Shown: positions 39,344-49,316 of the stretch, piece by piece
Numbering within the stretch: position 1 is the first letter of the stretch
How the letters are laid out: each line of letters opens with the position of its first letter
Assembly: GCA_910592205.1 (NCBI GenBank)
Contig: CAJVPJ010000046.1
Span: 1 to 57,363 of the forward strand
Source of the DNA: Paraglomus occultum
Lineage: Eukaryota > Glomeromycota > Glomeromycetes > Paraglomerales > Paraglomeraceae
Length of the DNA stretch: 57,363 bases
Direction of reading: 5' to 3'
Notes under the pieces: generated by a model
Database searches by the model: none
Told to the model about the DNA's origin: nothing
The model's input: only the letters and a program-made list of their open reading frames with translations
Made by a program: the position numbers and the translations under genes

Positions 39344-41229
39344 GTGCTTTCAACGATGTCATTACTTTGGTCTCAATGTCGTTTCCCAAGCTATAAATAT
39401 GTGGGCTTGCTACCTCGATCCTGTTCAGGAAAGTGTCCAATATTGACACAAAATATTCTCACGTATAAAACTAACACGAAAGGTGCTCGACCTGTCTTAC
39501 GCGTTTGCCAGCAGTTACGCAAACCGTTGCAGTCGAAACTGATAGCGGTTACCTTTCAAACGCAGAGGATCTCTTGTAGCAAACTGTCAAATGAGGAGAT
39601 AAAATTGAACGTAAAGCAAGTTTCGCTTCGACGAAATTCTCGAGAAAGTTCCCTGACGCAGGCATGGTCAGAAATGAGAAAACACGTTATTGCAGCGTTC
39701 ATGCCAAAAGGATATCCCGACTCTGTTACGGAAAACTATTGGGGTTTTACTAAATGGCAGTTTATACACGTTGTCGCTGGTTCGATAACCGGAGGTGTGT
39801 TGCTATTGTAGCCACTTGATTCTTTTCGACAAAAGAATCCTTTAACACAATGAATTCTTATCGGAAATAGTGTTGTCTACACAATCACTTCTTTATGCTT
39901 TGGGGCTGGGAGCCAATTCGATTCCTGTAAGTTTGAATAAGTTTCTTATCAGTTATCCATTCGAAGTTCTGACAACTGTTTCACTTTTGTGCGAAGCTTG
40001 CGGCAGCCTTGAATTGGGTGATTAAAGACGGATTGGGTCATCTTGGGGGTGTGTTTTATGCAGCGTTCATCAGTGATCGCTTTGATTCCGAGCCGAAACG
40101 CCATCGTCTTCGTTCCGTTCTTGCGATGCAAGCGGCATCTTTACTAGAACTGGTAACTCCCTTGTGGCCGCATATGTTCTTGTTGATTGCATCCCTTTCA
40201 AATGTTGGTAAGAAGAATCAGGACCGTTAATCTTGCAGAATCATTGGATTATTGACTTTCGCTTTGAAATTTAGGCAAGAATGTAGCATGGTTGGCGGGT
40301 TCCGCAACTAGGTAGAAACTTCGAACTAATTTGGAAGACTGGAAAAAGCATCCACGTCATCCACACCAGTTATACAAGCAAGTGAATATTAATAAGTATA
40401 TTGGCCTGTGTATATTCTTATTCTTTGTAGGGCACAAATGACTAAGACGTTTGCGTTGAGGGACAAGTAAGTTGTTGTTATAATTCATGTAACATAAATC
40501 AGTATTATCAATGCTGCTTTACTAATGGATGTCATATAGTATGGGCGATATTACTGCAAAATCTGGGTCTCAAGGAACCGTGGCTGGTCTTATAGGTAAT
40601 TATTGTTGTACATATTTCAATCACGCCTGATGAAACTGATAAAACACTTATTAGGAACTGGTCTGGGCGTAGCAATCAGCGCTGCAATCACTTCGGCGTA
40701 TGCCAATTATTCGTTGCTCTCACCAGCAGAGCAGCTTGTGCCGATGCTCATTGCTTTTGCGCCTTTCTCGTTTTTTAATATTTATGCAAGTTATTGCTCC
40801 AACCTTTACGTTACGACTCCGACTCTAAACATCCCCCGAGCAGAATTGATCATTCATACCGTTCTTCGCAATCTCACTGCGTCTAAAGAACTGCCAAACG
40901 TAAAAGGAGTTTCCTTGGATAACCAAATCCCCACACCTAAGAAAATATCTCTAAAGGAAAGCTTTGTTGGAAAATATATCTCGCCATTTGATATTCCCCT
41001 TTTGGTCGAACCATCAATTCATCATTACACTTCCCCGATGTATGCTGGTGAGTTACGCGACGCTTTGGATCAGACACAGTTCGTCCGCAAGGAAGAATAT
41101 TTCATTCTGCCACATATTGGAATACAACACAGCAAATTTCGCAAAGCAAACGTTGTTTTGTGGTTCACAGATAATGCAAGCACACGCGATTTTATTAAAG
41201 GGTTCTATCATGCGTGTGTATTAAGATAT
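39344..41229 (+). CDS. RUS/DUF647 family membrane protein, 3' end lost
   Basis: Exons 39344-39794, 39871-39926, 39997-40207, 40275-40311, 40431-40466, 40540-40595 and 40655 onward keep phase and give about 474 residues. The conserved RUS landmarks are PKGYPDSV, GVLSTQSLL, LKDGLGHLGG-like IKDGLGHLGG, DRFDSEPKRHR, LTPLWPH, SNVGKNVAWLAGSATRA and SQGTVAGLIGTGLG. The family (plant RUS1-6, human RUSF1) is membrane-associated with poorly defined biochemistry. Several hydrophobic segments are present. The expected last part of the family domain is missing. The frame runs on to a stop at 41,280, but that piece is the antisense of a bacterial gene, so the true 3' end is not in this window. The start at 39,344 is the first Met in frame; the N-terminal 90 residues are not conserved. 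Confidence 0.88.
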
Positions 41230-41236
41230 TTTGTTA
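41220..41236. other. Fungal-Mollicute sequence junction
   Basis: Left of this point the plus strand encodes a spliced RUS-family gene in the standard code. Right of it the minus strand encodes the C-terminal part of a bacterial pseudouridine synthase that needs UGA as Trp. The two reading frames lose family resemblance at the same bases, with no run of unknown bases between them. The exact base cannot be fixed because the short stretch TTAAGATATTTTG could belong to either side. Confidence 0.85.
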
Positions 41237-42024
41237 CCATACTTTTTATCGCCTACAATTGGACAACCAAAAAAAGATAGAATGCTGCGTATTTGGTGTT
41301 TTCGTCCAGTTCACAGGGTAATTTCTAGTAATTGATAATTATCTATTTCTTTAATTTTTTTTGTTTCGAGGGCACAAAATTTAGAATTAGGGTTATTTTC
41401 TTTTCAACTAAACTTCATCCTTTTTTCTTTTTCATCTTTTCAAAGATAACCTTCAATGTAATTAGGGATTTTTCTTGGAGAACTCTCAACCAAGGCTAAA
41501 TATTTCTTAGTTATCATTTCTTTATCACTGATTGCTTTGTATAAAATCCTTTTGGCTGAATTGTTTTTAGGGTAAATAACCAATCCTTTAGTTAACTTAT
41601 CTAGACGGTGGATAGCAGTCAGAGTAAAAAATTCTCGCAGTTTTTTTTGATATTCGTCCGGTTCCTCTTTCGACAGATAATACCTTACCATATTGTCTAA
41701 ACTCGGCATAGTTGTTCCGTGTTCTTTTAGGGCAATAAGTATATTTTGGTCTTGGTAAATAATTGTGAAATTCATTTCGACTTTTTTTGGAGTTGGCAAA
41801 ATATTAAAATCAGAAATCTTTAAGGAATTGTCAAAGATTTTAATTTCGTTGCCAGTTTTTAAGCGATAATGATAGTAACGAACATCTTTATCATTAACTT
41901 TTATCTTTTTAGTGCGAAATAGTTTATAAATTAGAGAGAGAGGTGTAGTTTGCAATCTTTTTTTGAGGAAACTGATTAAAGTCTGGTTAGCGGTCTCTTC
42001 TTGGATAATAGGTAGGACTAACAT
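41221..42024 (-). CDS. RluC/RluD-family 23S rRNA pseudouridine synthase, C-terminus cut
   Basis: Read with UGA as Trp, this is a 267-residue frame. The N-terminal about 70 residues resemble an S4 RNA-binding domain. The catalytic motif IHRLDKLTKGLVIY carries the nucleophilic Asp of the RluA family. The C-terminal motif LWTGRKHQIR...PIVGDKKYG is also present and includes UGA codons. Members usually continue several dozen residues past this motif, whereas here a TAA follows four residues later, at the fungal junction. The last residues may therefore be foreign. The family isomerises uridines in 23S rRNA. It is the last gene of a leftward cluster and overlaps the preceding frame by 38 nt. No clear ribosome binding site is seen. 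Confidence 0.88.
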
Positions 42025-43090
42025 TTTTTATTCTTTTTTGGTTTTTATTCGATTTTTTTCAAAAAATGCTGGAAAATAATAGCACAATTGCTCCAATTGT
42101 AACCACAACCAAAGGATTTTTTAAGTAGGGTTTTGGCAAGGTGGCGGGTGAAAAGGATTTGGTAGACTTATTGTCGCCTTTCTCATTTTGGTTATCATTA
42201 CTTTCTAGAACTTGAATAGCGTTTTCGATTTCGTTTTTCATGCTTTCTATGCCTTCTTTTGTTCATCTGTCTAAAAACTTTCTTCTTTCTTGATAAGGTA
42301 GTTTTTCTCAACCACTAATTTTTCTCTTAAAAAATCTTTCATCAATAAACTCTTTTACTAATTCTCTAATTTCTAACTCCTCTGGGTCAGTATCAACTAC
42401 ATATAAAAATTTACTATTTTTTACGGAAAGCCAACTTTTAGTGCTTAAAGCAGCATTTTTGATAACAACCGGCTTTTTATTTTCCTTTCACTCGGTCAAT
42501 TTTTTTTTAATTAGTTCAAAATAATCTTGAGGAAAATCAAGCGACAAAAAAATCTTGTCATAGACAAAGTTGTGGTCATTGAGTGAAACAATCAAAGGAG
42601 AATTCAAATCGAAAGATAGTCCATATTCAAGTAAGTTGATATTTTTTCAGTCAAACTTTAAATCTCTAAAATCTCAATCTTGCCTAATTTTTTCATTTTC
42701 CTCTTTATTCCGTCCGGCTGATAGGAAATTACTGTTAACTACCAAAACGTTAGAGCAATTTTCAGAAAAACCTATATAATTTCCAGTGTATTCTTCAATT
42801 CGTTGTAGTTCAAAATCGTTATTTTCTTTTAGAGCATTGTCAAGAAAAAAAACAAGCAAGGTATCATTTCCAACAAAAAATTCAATTACTTTCACTTTTC
42901 TTTCTTCGCCATTTAAGGAAAGTTCAAAGGGTTCAATTTCTACACGAAAAATTCAACAGTATTTATGATTAACCGAGGGGTTAGCCAATCATTTATCAAT
43001 TTCCTTTAACCCGGTTTGTCTTTCTGCCGCATTTAATTTTTGGACAGCATCAGTTTCTCCGCTTTTTGTGAAACTTATTGTTTGTGTCAT
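41987..43090 (-). CDS. Tail-anchored protein of unknown function
   Basis: A 367-residue code-4 frame that would break into several short pieces in the standard code because of at least seven UGA codons. Residues 1-270 look like a mixed alpha/beta cytoplasmic region rich in aromatic residues. A Lys/Asp/Asn/Ser-rich linker follows, then one membrane span (NPLVVVTIGAIVLLFSSIF) near residue 330 and a basic tail. This predicts a C-terminal membrane anchor with the bulk in the cytoplasm. No family is recognised. It starts 22 nt after the ung stop and overlaps the pseudouridine-synthase start, so translational coupling is likely. Confidence 0.75.
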
Positions 43091-43112
43091 GTGAATTTTT
43101 TCTGGCTCTTGA

Positions 43113-43865
43113 CTACTTTGGTGTTGTGAAAGATGAGTTTAAAATAGTCAGTCAGTTAATTTCCTCTTGCTGAGTATTCTTTAATAATTGGTTAGTTTTA
43201 GAAAAAGGTCGCGAGCCGATAAAATAACCTTTCTGGTCTTTTCCTTTGCTTTCAGCACTATAAGAAGAAGGGTGAGTGCTAGTTAGCACGTAATTATTGA
43301 GATTATTAATTCCGCATTGTTCGCCAATTTTGCGAGCCTTTTGCCCTCAAAATACTCAAACAATTTTCTTATTATGTTCGTTTAGATAAACCAAAAGAGA
43401 ATAAATAAATTCTTCCCACAATTTCATATGAGAAAGTGCCTGACCGTCCCGCACCGTGAGAGCCGTGTTTAACAGAAAAACACCTTCTTTAACTCAAGGA
43501 AGCAAATCACCTCTAACCGGCGGAGAACAGTTAAAATCACGACTAAACTCTAAAAAAATATTTTTCAGACTAGCCGGAATATAATTGGATTTTTGAGTGC
43601 TAAAAGCAATTCCGTCGGCCACTCCGGGCAAATGATAAGGATCTTGACCTAATATTACCACTTTTATTTTATTCAAAGATATCTCCCGAAAAAGACGAAA
43701 AATATTTTCTTTGCTCGGTCAACATTTATATTGGTTATATTCTTCTTCCACTTGTGCGAGTAAGGAAAAAAAATAGTTCTTTTTTTCTTCCTGTTGAAAA
43801 AAATCTTGCCACGAATTGTCAACTTGGTCCAAGTGAAATTTTTTTAGTAAATAACTATTGCTCAT
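43113..43865 (-). CDS. ung: Uracil-DNA glycosylase (family 1)
   Basis: A 250-residue code-4 frame. It removes uracil from DNA in base-excision repair. The water-activating motif GQDPYHLPGVADGIAFS is intact. SLKNIF and the LLNTALTVRDGQALSH segment follow. The second active-site loop reads THPSSYS where HPSPLS is usual, so the catalytic His is kept while the loop is altered. Five UGA codons are read as Trp, among them those in the VWVFWGQ segment. A strong ribosome binding site GGAGGG (43,871-43,876) lies five bases before the ATG, one of the few clear ones in this part. It sits between the L1 gene and the tail-anchored gene in one leftward cluster. Confidence 0.95.
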
Positions 43866-44079
43866 TTTTTCCCTCCAAAGCTCGACTTTGTTTATTATTT
43901 GTTTTTACTTAGTAAATTGATTGTGAACTTGCTATTTACTATAAATTTTTCCAGTTTTTGGTTATTGAGAATCAGAACCATTTCATTTATTAATCCTCTA
44001 GTTTTTCAAATTATATTCTTTTTCTTCCTTCGTAGGTAACCTTTATGATAGCCATTATCTGAATACTTGGAGTTTCGTA

Positions 44080-44502
44080 TTATAATTTAAATGAAACCCT
44101 GAGGCTAGGTCCCATGGTAGTTGACAACGCAATAAGGTTAAGAAATTGCCCTTTTCAACCGTTTGGACGCAAGTTTGCTACTTTATTGTAAATGTTTTGG
44201 TAATTAGTGATTAATTGTTCTAAACTAACATCACTTTGTCCCACTAAGGCATGAATATTACCGCTCTTATCTACTTTTAGCGGTTTTTTCTCTTTTTTGA
44301 ATTTAGCAATTTCCGAACTAACGATTTTGGTGAGATTGCTGTTTTTTTTGTTCGTTCAGTCTAACGCAAAACTAACTTTAATATTTTTCGATTTTTCTCG
44401 ATTATTAGAACAAAGAAAGTCCAACCCCTCCTGGGCGGAAAAATGCTTATTGAGGGGGATTTGATTTTTAACTTCTTGGTAGCGTCGGGAATGTTTTTTC
44501 AT
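44080..44502 (-). CDS. rplA: Ribosomal protein L1 lacking domain II
   Basis: A 140-residue code-4 frame. The N-terminal half (KKHSRRYQEV, FSAQEGLDFL, KVSFALDW) matches the start of L1. The C-terminal half (KVDKSGNIHALVG, then KGQFLNLIALSTTMGPSLRV) matches its end. Bacterial L1 is about 230 residues. Here the about 90 residues of domain II, which is inserted into domain I in the normal protein, are absent, and the two halves of domain I are joined by a short basic linker. Domain I carries the main contact to helices of the 23S rRNA L1 stalk, so binding could persist. L1 also autoregulates its mRNA in other bacteria. It lies 25 nt downstream of the J-domain gene. L11, its usual partner, is not adjacent. 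Confidence 0.75.
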
Positions 44503-44527
44503 TTTTATAAAAGTATTTAGTTAAGTT

Positions 44528-45288
44528 TTAGTAGAAAATTAGCGGCGAGATTTGGATTTGCCTTTTACCAAAGACCAATTGTCTAACTTTTTTCGCAAGG
44601 CAAAGAAGAGGAGAAAAACACTCAAAAAAAAAAAAAACAATTGCTGTTCCTCTAATTCCTCAATTTCCTCCTCTTTCTGACTGATAAGTTTGGTATGGAC
44701 TTAGGACTTGTTCAATTTCTTTTCATTCTTCCTCACTGAAACCGCTTTTTCAATGCATTTTACCGTAATTGTAGATTAAGTGATTAGCATACTCATCATA
44801 AGTAGGGATAAATGAATCATGAACTAAAAAAGTGTGTGTAACTACCGAGTGTCGGCGAAGATTTAAATTTCGTATAGATCAATATTGACAATTTTCTTTA
44901 ATGTTATCAATAATCTCTCTTCGGATTTGATTGTAACCAACATCACCGGGGCCGAGTTCAATTCCACTCGAATTACGAATTGAGCTATCACTCGTTCCTA
45001 AAATAATCCAATCTCCATATTCTCTTGTGAACATTGTTTGGTTATCTTCTTCTCTTCCTTTACCTTTCGAGAGTGCTTGGTAAGCCGCACTGATTTCTTT
45101 AAATCGGCTTTCAGCATCCGAAGAATTATTTTTATCGGGATGTCAGCGAAGAGCCAAGCGAAAATAGGCTTTTTTAATTTCACTTTCGGAAGCGTTTTGG
45201 TTTACTTCTAAAATTTCATAGTTGCTTTTCTTTGGTGCTGGAATATTTTCTAAAAGTTCGCTAAGCGGAGTTTTGAATTTTTTTTCAA
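44528..45288 (-). CDS. J-domain membrane-associated protein, start and end disturbed by homopolymers
   Basis: A code-4 frame of about 250 residues. The J domain spans roughly residues 20-85 (YEILEVNQNASESEIKKAY, then RWHPDKN with the HPD triad intact), so it should stimulate an Hsp70/DnaK. The following about 150 residues are unrecognised and lack the Cys-rich and C-terminal domains of DnaJ. A good AGGAGG (45,299-45,304) precedes a TTG at 45,288, but that TTG is out of frame with the J domain by one base across a run of eight A on the coding strand. Near the 3' end a run of 14 T shifts the frame away from what would otherwise be a membrane span with a basic tail. Both may be sequencing errors, slippage sites or decay. 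Confidence 0.7.
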
Positions 45289-45635
45289 AAACTCACCCCC
45301 TCCTTTTTTAGTTGCAATTTCGCGATTTTTTCGCACAAAGTATCAATATTTAAAAGAATATCAATCCTAAGTTCAGAATTTTCTATTTTTTCTAGTTCGG
45401 TTGAGATTTTTCTTTGAATTGCTCAAACTTCGTAATTATCATTAATTGCTTTTCTCTTTCATTCTTTCCACTGCTCTCTATAAGCCAAACGTAAATTTTC
45501 AATTTCGTCTCTATTTATATCCACACCTCAATCTTGGTTTAAACGGTTAATTAATTCTTCTAATTCTTCTTCTTTTTTGGTTAATTTATCTACTTGTTCA
45601 TTTTCTTCTAATTCTTCTAAATCATTTTTTAGCAT
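45261..45635 (-). CDS. Coiled-coil protein upstream of the J-domain frame
   Basis: A 124-residue code-4 frame rich in Glu, Lys and Leu, with heptad-like spacing over most of its length and four UGA codons read as Trp. No family is recognised. Its 3' end overlaps the start of the J-domain frame across the A8 tract (45,278-45,285). Loss of one base there would fuse the two frames into a single coiled-coil/J-domain protein. It is the first gene of the leftward cluster and diverges from mnmE. Confidence 0.6.
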
Positions 45636-45745
45636 TTTAATTTTATTTTTTAGTTTTTTTATTACAATAATAAATTATTTTTATATGTTTTTCCGGGCTA
45701 GTTCTGGGTAAATAATAGAATTAATAGAATTGTTGATTATAAAAA
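45636..45745. promoter_or_regulatory. Divergent promoter region between the leftward cluster and mnmE
   Basis: The 110-base spacer is more than 75% A+T and must start transcription of both directions. A TATAAA-like element lies at 45,737-45,742, almost touching the mnmE ATG, which would give a leaderless or very short leader. No purine-rich ribosome binding site precedes mnmE. Confidence 0.4.
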
Positions 45746-47116
45746 ATGATTTTCCCCCAAACTATCGTTTCCCTCGTTACTGCCCCAATTACTCAAAATG
45801 TGGCTTTAATTAGAATATCCGGCCCCCAAACTTACCCAATTATTCGGAAAATTTTTTTTGGTTCCTTACCTACTTATCCCCAAAAAGAAAAAAAGTTAGT
45901 TTTTGGCAAGATTATTAATCTCCAAAAAGAAATTGTTGATGAGGTTTTGCTCCTTTGTTTTTATAAACCTAATTCTTTTACTGGCGAGGACGTGGTGGAA
46001 ATTAGTTGTCATGGTAATTTGTTTATTGTTAATCAAATACTCCAATTAATTTTAGAAAATGGGGCAGAATTAGCCAAAGAAGGTGAATTTACCAAACAAG
46101 CCTTTTTTAACGGTAAACTCAATTTAGTTCAAGCCAACGCAGTAAATGATTTAATTCGGGCTCCCAGTTTAGCGGCGGCCAAATTAGCCCTACATAATTT
46201 AAGTTCAGAAACTCAACAAGAATTAGAACGGGTTGAAAATAAATTACTAGAAATTATTGCTAACATTAAAGTTAACATTGATTATCCCGAATATGACGGA
46301 GTGGAGTATTTAACCGGTAAACAAGTTTTACCACCACTAAGTAAGCTAACGGAAAAATTGAAGATAATTAAGGAAGACGGCGGCAAGGCTCGTGTTTACC
46401 AAGAAGGCTTAAAAGTTGCCATCGTGGGAAAACCCAACGTTGGCAAATCCACTCTTTTAAATTCTTTGGTAGGGGAAGAAAAAGCCATAGTGTCGCCTAT
46501 TGCTGGCACTACTCGCGATGTAGTAGAAGCCCGTTATAGTCTGAACGGCATACCCTTAACCTTACTGGATACGGCTGGCATTCACCCAACCCAAGATATC
46601 GTAGAAAAAATTGGTGTAGAAAGAAGTTACCAAGTTTTGGCAACAGCCGACATTATCTTTTTCCTAGTAGATAATTCAGATTTTTGAGAGGCAAGCGAAG
46701 AAAATATTTACCAAAAAATTCGGCAAAAGAATTATTTACTTATTATTAATAAAACCGATAAACCAAAAAAACTCCAAGTCCCTGATTATATTCCTTCTCC
46801 AAAAATCTGTCGTATTAGTGCAAAAAACAAGCAGCTGGGAGAATTAGAAACTAAAAGTCAAGAATCATTTGCTACTAACTTATTCACCAATTCCCCCGCT
46901 TACCCTTATTTGAGCCAAAGTTGGCAGCAAACTAAACTAACCAAACTTATTCAGCAGTTAGAAAGAGTAATTAGTGAATTAAAAAAAGAAACTTATTTAG
47001 ATGCTTTAGTTAGTAGTTTAGAAAATAGTTATAAAGTGACCAAAGAATTAAGTGGTAAAGAATATAAAGAAGATTTATTAGACATTATTTTTAGCAAATT
47101 TTGTTTGGGGAAATAA
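45746..47116 (+). CDS. mnmE: tRNA uridine-5-carboxymethylaminomethyl GTPase MnmE
   Basis: A 456-residue frame with one UGA (46,685-46,687) read as Trp; the standard code would cut it at residue 313. With MnmG, MnmE modifies the wobble uridine of several tRNAs. The N-terminal tetrahydrofolate-binding domain starts IVSLVTAP and carries VEISCHGN. The GTPase domain has the P-loop [19 protein letters not shown] and NKTD. The C-terminus FSKFCLGK preserves the catalytic cysteine motif FCIGK. Length and all motifs are normal for the family. The ATG is fixed by homology, since no ribosome binding site is evident. Confidence 0.97.
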
Positions 47117-47150
47117 AATTGATTAAAAAGATAAATGTTATACATTTGTC

Positions 47151-47273
47151 ATGTGCCAACCCCAAAAAAAATGTTTAACTTGCCAGCAAGCCCAAGAGTG
47201 AAGTCACAAAGAAGGAGGAATTTTTTCTTGTTCTGATTGTCAAGCTAGATTTAAAAAGGGGAGAAAATTATAA
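47151..47273 (+). CDS. Small zinc-ribbon-like protein
   Basis: A 40-codon code-4 frame with two CxxC pairs (CLTC and CSDC) about 20 residues apart and one UGA read as Trp, followed by a basic tail. The arrangement fits a single zinc ribbon. It begins 34 nt after mnmE and may be cotranscribed. Function unknown. The about 180 bases after it are extremely AT-rich and empty. Confidence 0.45.
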
Positions 47274-47455
47274 TGATTATCACAAAAAAATTTAATTAGA
47301 AAGTTTTATAATAATATATAAAAAACAAGATATTCGCATTAAACATAGTTAATTAAACATTTCTTATTATATAAAATTATATAAAACTTTTAAACTTAAA
47401 ACAAAAAAAAAATTTTCGTTAAAAAAAATTTACTGAGAAAACACAACTATATCAA

Positions 47456-47842
47456 TTACTTTAACTTTCTTTCTCTTTTCCATTCTTCAAAGGGCGTGTC
47501 ATCATGGTCGCTTTTTTCCAATTTAATCCCCGATTTTAAAAGTAATTCGTAATATTTTTTATTCACGTTCTCAAATTTCTCTACTCTCTTTTTCCAATTT
47601 TTTAAACCTTTTTCTGAGTCGTCATGTAAAGTATCCAACACTTTTTTTTCGCTTTCGGCTTTTGCTCTCTTTTCTACTTCTTCAATTAATTTCGGGATTA
47701 TTCCCTTTATCTCTTCTCCAGTATTCTCTTTTATTTCATTTTTATGAAAATGTGAAACAATAATATCAACAACAACTGTAACAACTGCACCGATGATTGC
47801 AGGAATGGATGCTATTATTAAATTTTTTACGAAATCATTCAT
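47456..47842 (-). CDS. Small membrane-anchored coiled-coil protein
   Basis: 128 residues, readable in either code. An N-terminal hydrophobic segment (residues about 8-30, IIASIPAIIGAVVTVVVDII) is followed by a charged helical region rich in Lys and Glu, probably a coiled coil in the cytoplasm. No family is recognised. It lies downstream of the leftward accessory genes but is separated from them by about 140 bases. Confidence 0.6.
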   Translation of the reverse strand: MNDFVKNLIIASIPAIIGAVVTVVVDIIVSHFHKNEIKENTGEEIKGIIPKLIEEVEKRAKAESEKKVLDTLHDDSEKGLKNWKKRVEKFENVNKKYYELLLKSGIKLEKSDHDDTPFEEWKRERKLK

Positions 47843-47983
47843 ATCTTTTATTTATTTATTAGGTTTAATTATTGTTTATCGTTTTTAAATATCAAAATTA
47901 AAACAATTTCAGCAAGCCAGTAAGCAATTTTTAAACTAACTATAATTTTTTCGTTCAGACACAAAAAAATTGTTCAGACTTGT

Positions 47984-48685
47984 TTAGTGACATTTCCGAC
48001 ATAGTCCACTATCAGTATCTACTTTTTTGTATTCGCCACAGTTAATGCACTTGCTTTCGGTTTCAACTTCTTTTTCTTCGGTTAAAACCTTATTATTCTG
48101 TTCTGGCTTAATTTCGTTTTGTAATTTTTGTCTTTCCAAGCAAGAATAACAAGGGCATTTAACCTTACCTCTTTCTTCGTGAAATTTGGCTGATTCAATA
48201 TCTTTTAAGTGTTCTTGGCTTTGCTTTTCTAATTGTTCAGTAGTAGTAAGGAAATTGTTTTCTATTCTCGCCTTTTCGTAACTCCAATATCTAATTAGCT
48301 TCTCCTGTTGCTCCGGAGTTAAACTCAACCAATGTTTTCCGATGGCTAGTTCTTTCTTGTCTGTCTCTCGATAATCTCTGATTAAAATTTCACCTAGTTC
48401 ACATAATCGCATAATTTCACTAGTGTTGTGGACTCCGTTTTCGGCTAAATCTTTCAGAGTGCGGGAGAAAGTAAATCATTTCTTTTGCTTATCTTTATTG
48501 AGTAAGGTGTATTCTTTGAAAGTCATTAAGATTTTGTAATTCTCAACTTGCGAGTACTTTTTGATTTGTTGGTTTTCTTGCTCTTTTTTATGTTTTTTAG
48601 TTAGTTGGTATCTATTTTTGCGACGAAGTTTTATGGTAGTTTGGTTAGCTTGGTAATAGTTTTGGTTGGTTATTTGTTTATTCAT
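47984..48685 (-). CDS. Unknown protein with two cysteine-pair motifs
   Basis: A 233-residue code-4 frame; a single UGA at 48,476-48,478 would split it in the standard code. The N-terminus is very basic (Lys/Gln/Asn-rich). A helical middle follows. The C-terminal third has CPCYSC and a CINCGEYKK...GLCRKCH zinc ribbon. This layout suggests nucleic-acid binding. Its start overlaps the end of the methyltransferase-like gene by 8 nt, so the two are probably translationally coupled. Confidence 0.65.
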
Positions 48686-49310
48686 GTTTCTTTTTGTGGT
48701 AAAAATAATGTGGTTCTAGCCCTTTTAGGTTAAAAATCAAGATTTCGCTGTGAAATAGCACATTAGGAAAAATATTCTTAGGTAAAGTAATTCGGCTACT
48801 AATTGGTGGATAAGTGCCATTCTCGAATTTGGCGTGTCTTTTACTTTCGAAGGTGAGATTTAAGCAAAAACCAGCCGGGACAAATAAAACGATGGGTATT
48901 TCTTTACCAAATAACTCGATTATTTTGGCTAATCAGACTTCACTGCCCAACTGGTGACCATAACCATTAAAAGGTGGGTTACAGAGAATAAGAGATGGTT
49001 TTTTTCACTTCCGCTCTCACTTTTCAATTTTTAAGAAATCAAATTTAATATCGGCTGAACTAGTTTCGTCCCTATCTATCCCCCAAGTTTCATAACCAGT
49101 TTTTTTTCAAGGCTCTAACAAAGAACCTTGACCGGAACAAGGATCTAAAATAAGTGAACTTTTTTGAAAAGCTTTCGGGTGATCATAGTCATATTCTTGG
49201 TAAAAATGAGTTTTAAGTAACTCATAAATAAATTCACTCACTTCTTTCGGAGTGTAAATGGTGCTATTCTTAGGTTTAGTATGATAATTATTACGGTTCA
49301 TTTGATACAT
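48678..49310 (-). CDS. Adenine-specific DNA methyltransferase-like protein
   Basis: A 210-residue code-4 frame. The N-terminal YTPKEVSEFIYELL resembles motif X of amino-methyltransferases. ILDPCSGQGSLLEP is motif I, which binds S-adenosylmethionine. WGIDRDE fits motif II and LILCNPPF is motif IV, the catalytic NPPF of N6-adenine methyltransferases. It is much shorter than restriction-linked enzymes and has no room for a large target-recognition domain, as in phage and plasmid orphan enzymes. The start may be the internal ATG at 49,301, which carries the repeated ATGAACCGTAA sequence. No restriction endonuclease is visible nearby. Target base and activity are inferred from motifs only. Confidence 0.75.
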
Positions 49311-49316
49311 GGTTTT

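Noticed and set aside
41230-41280. In-frame continuation of the RUS gene to a stop at 41,280
   Set aside because: This stretch is the antisense of the conserved PIVGDKKYG end of the bacterial pseudouridine synthase, so the plus-strand frame is accidental.
43866-44079. Possible tRNA or small RNA between ung and rplA
   Set aside because: No cloverleaf arms or conserved T-loop could be found by eye; the spacer seems non-coding apart from the ung ribosome binding site.
44998-45183. 61-codon minus-strand frame
   Set aside because: It is an out-of-frame shadow of the J domain, which is continuous in the neighbouring frame under code 4.
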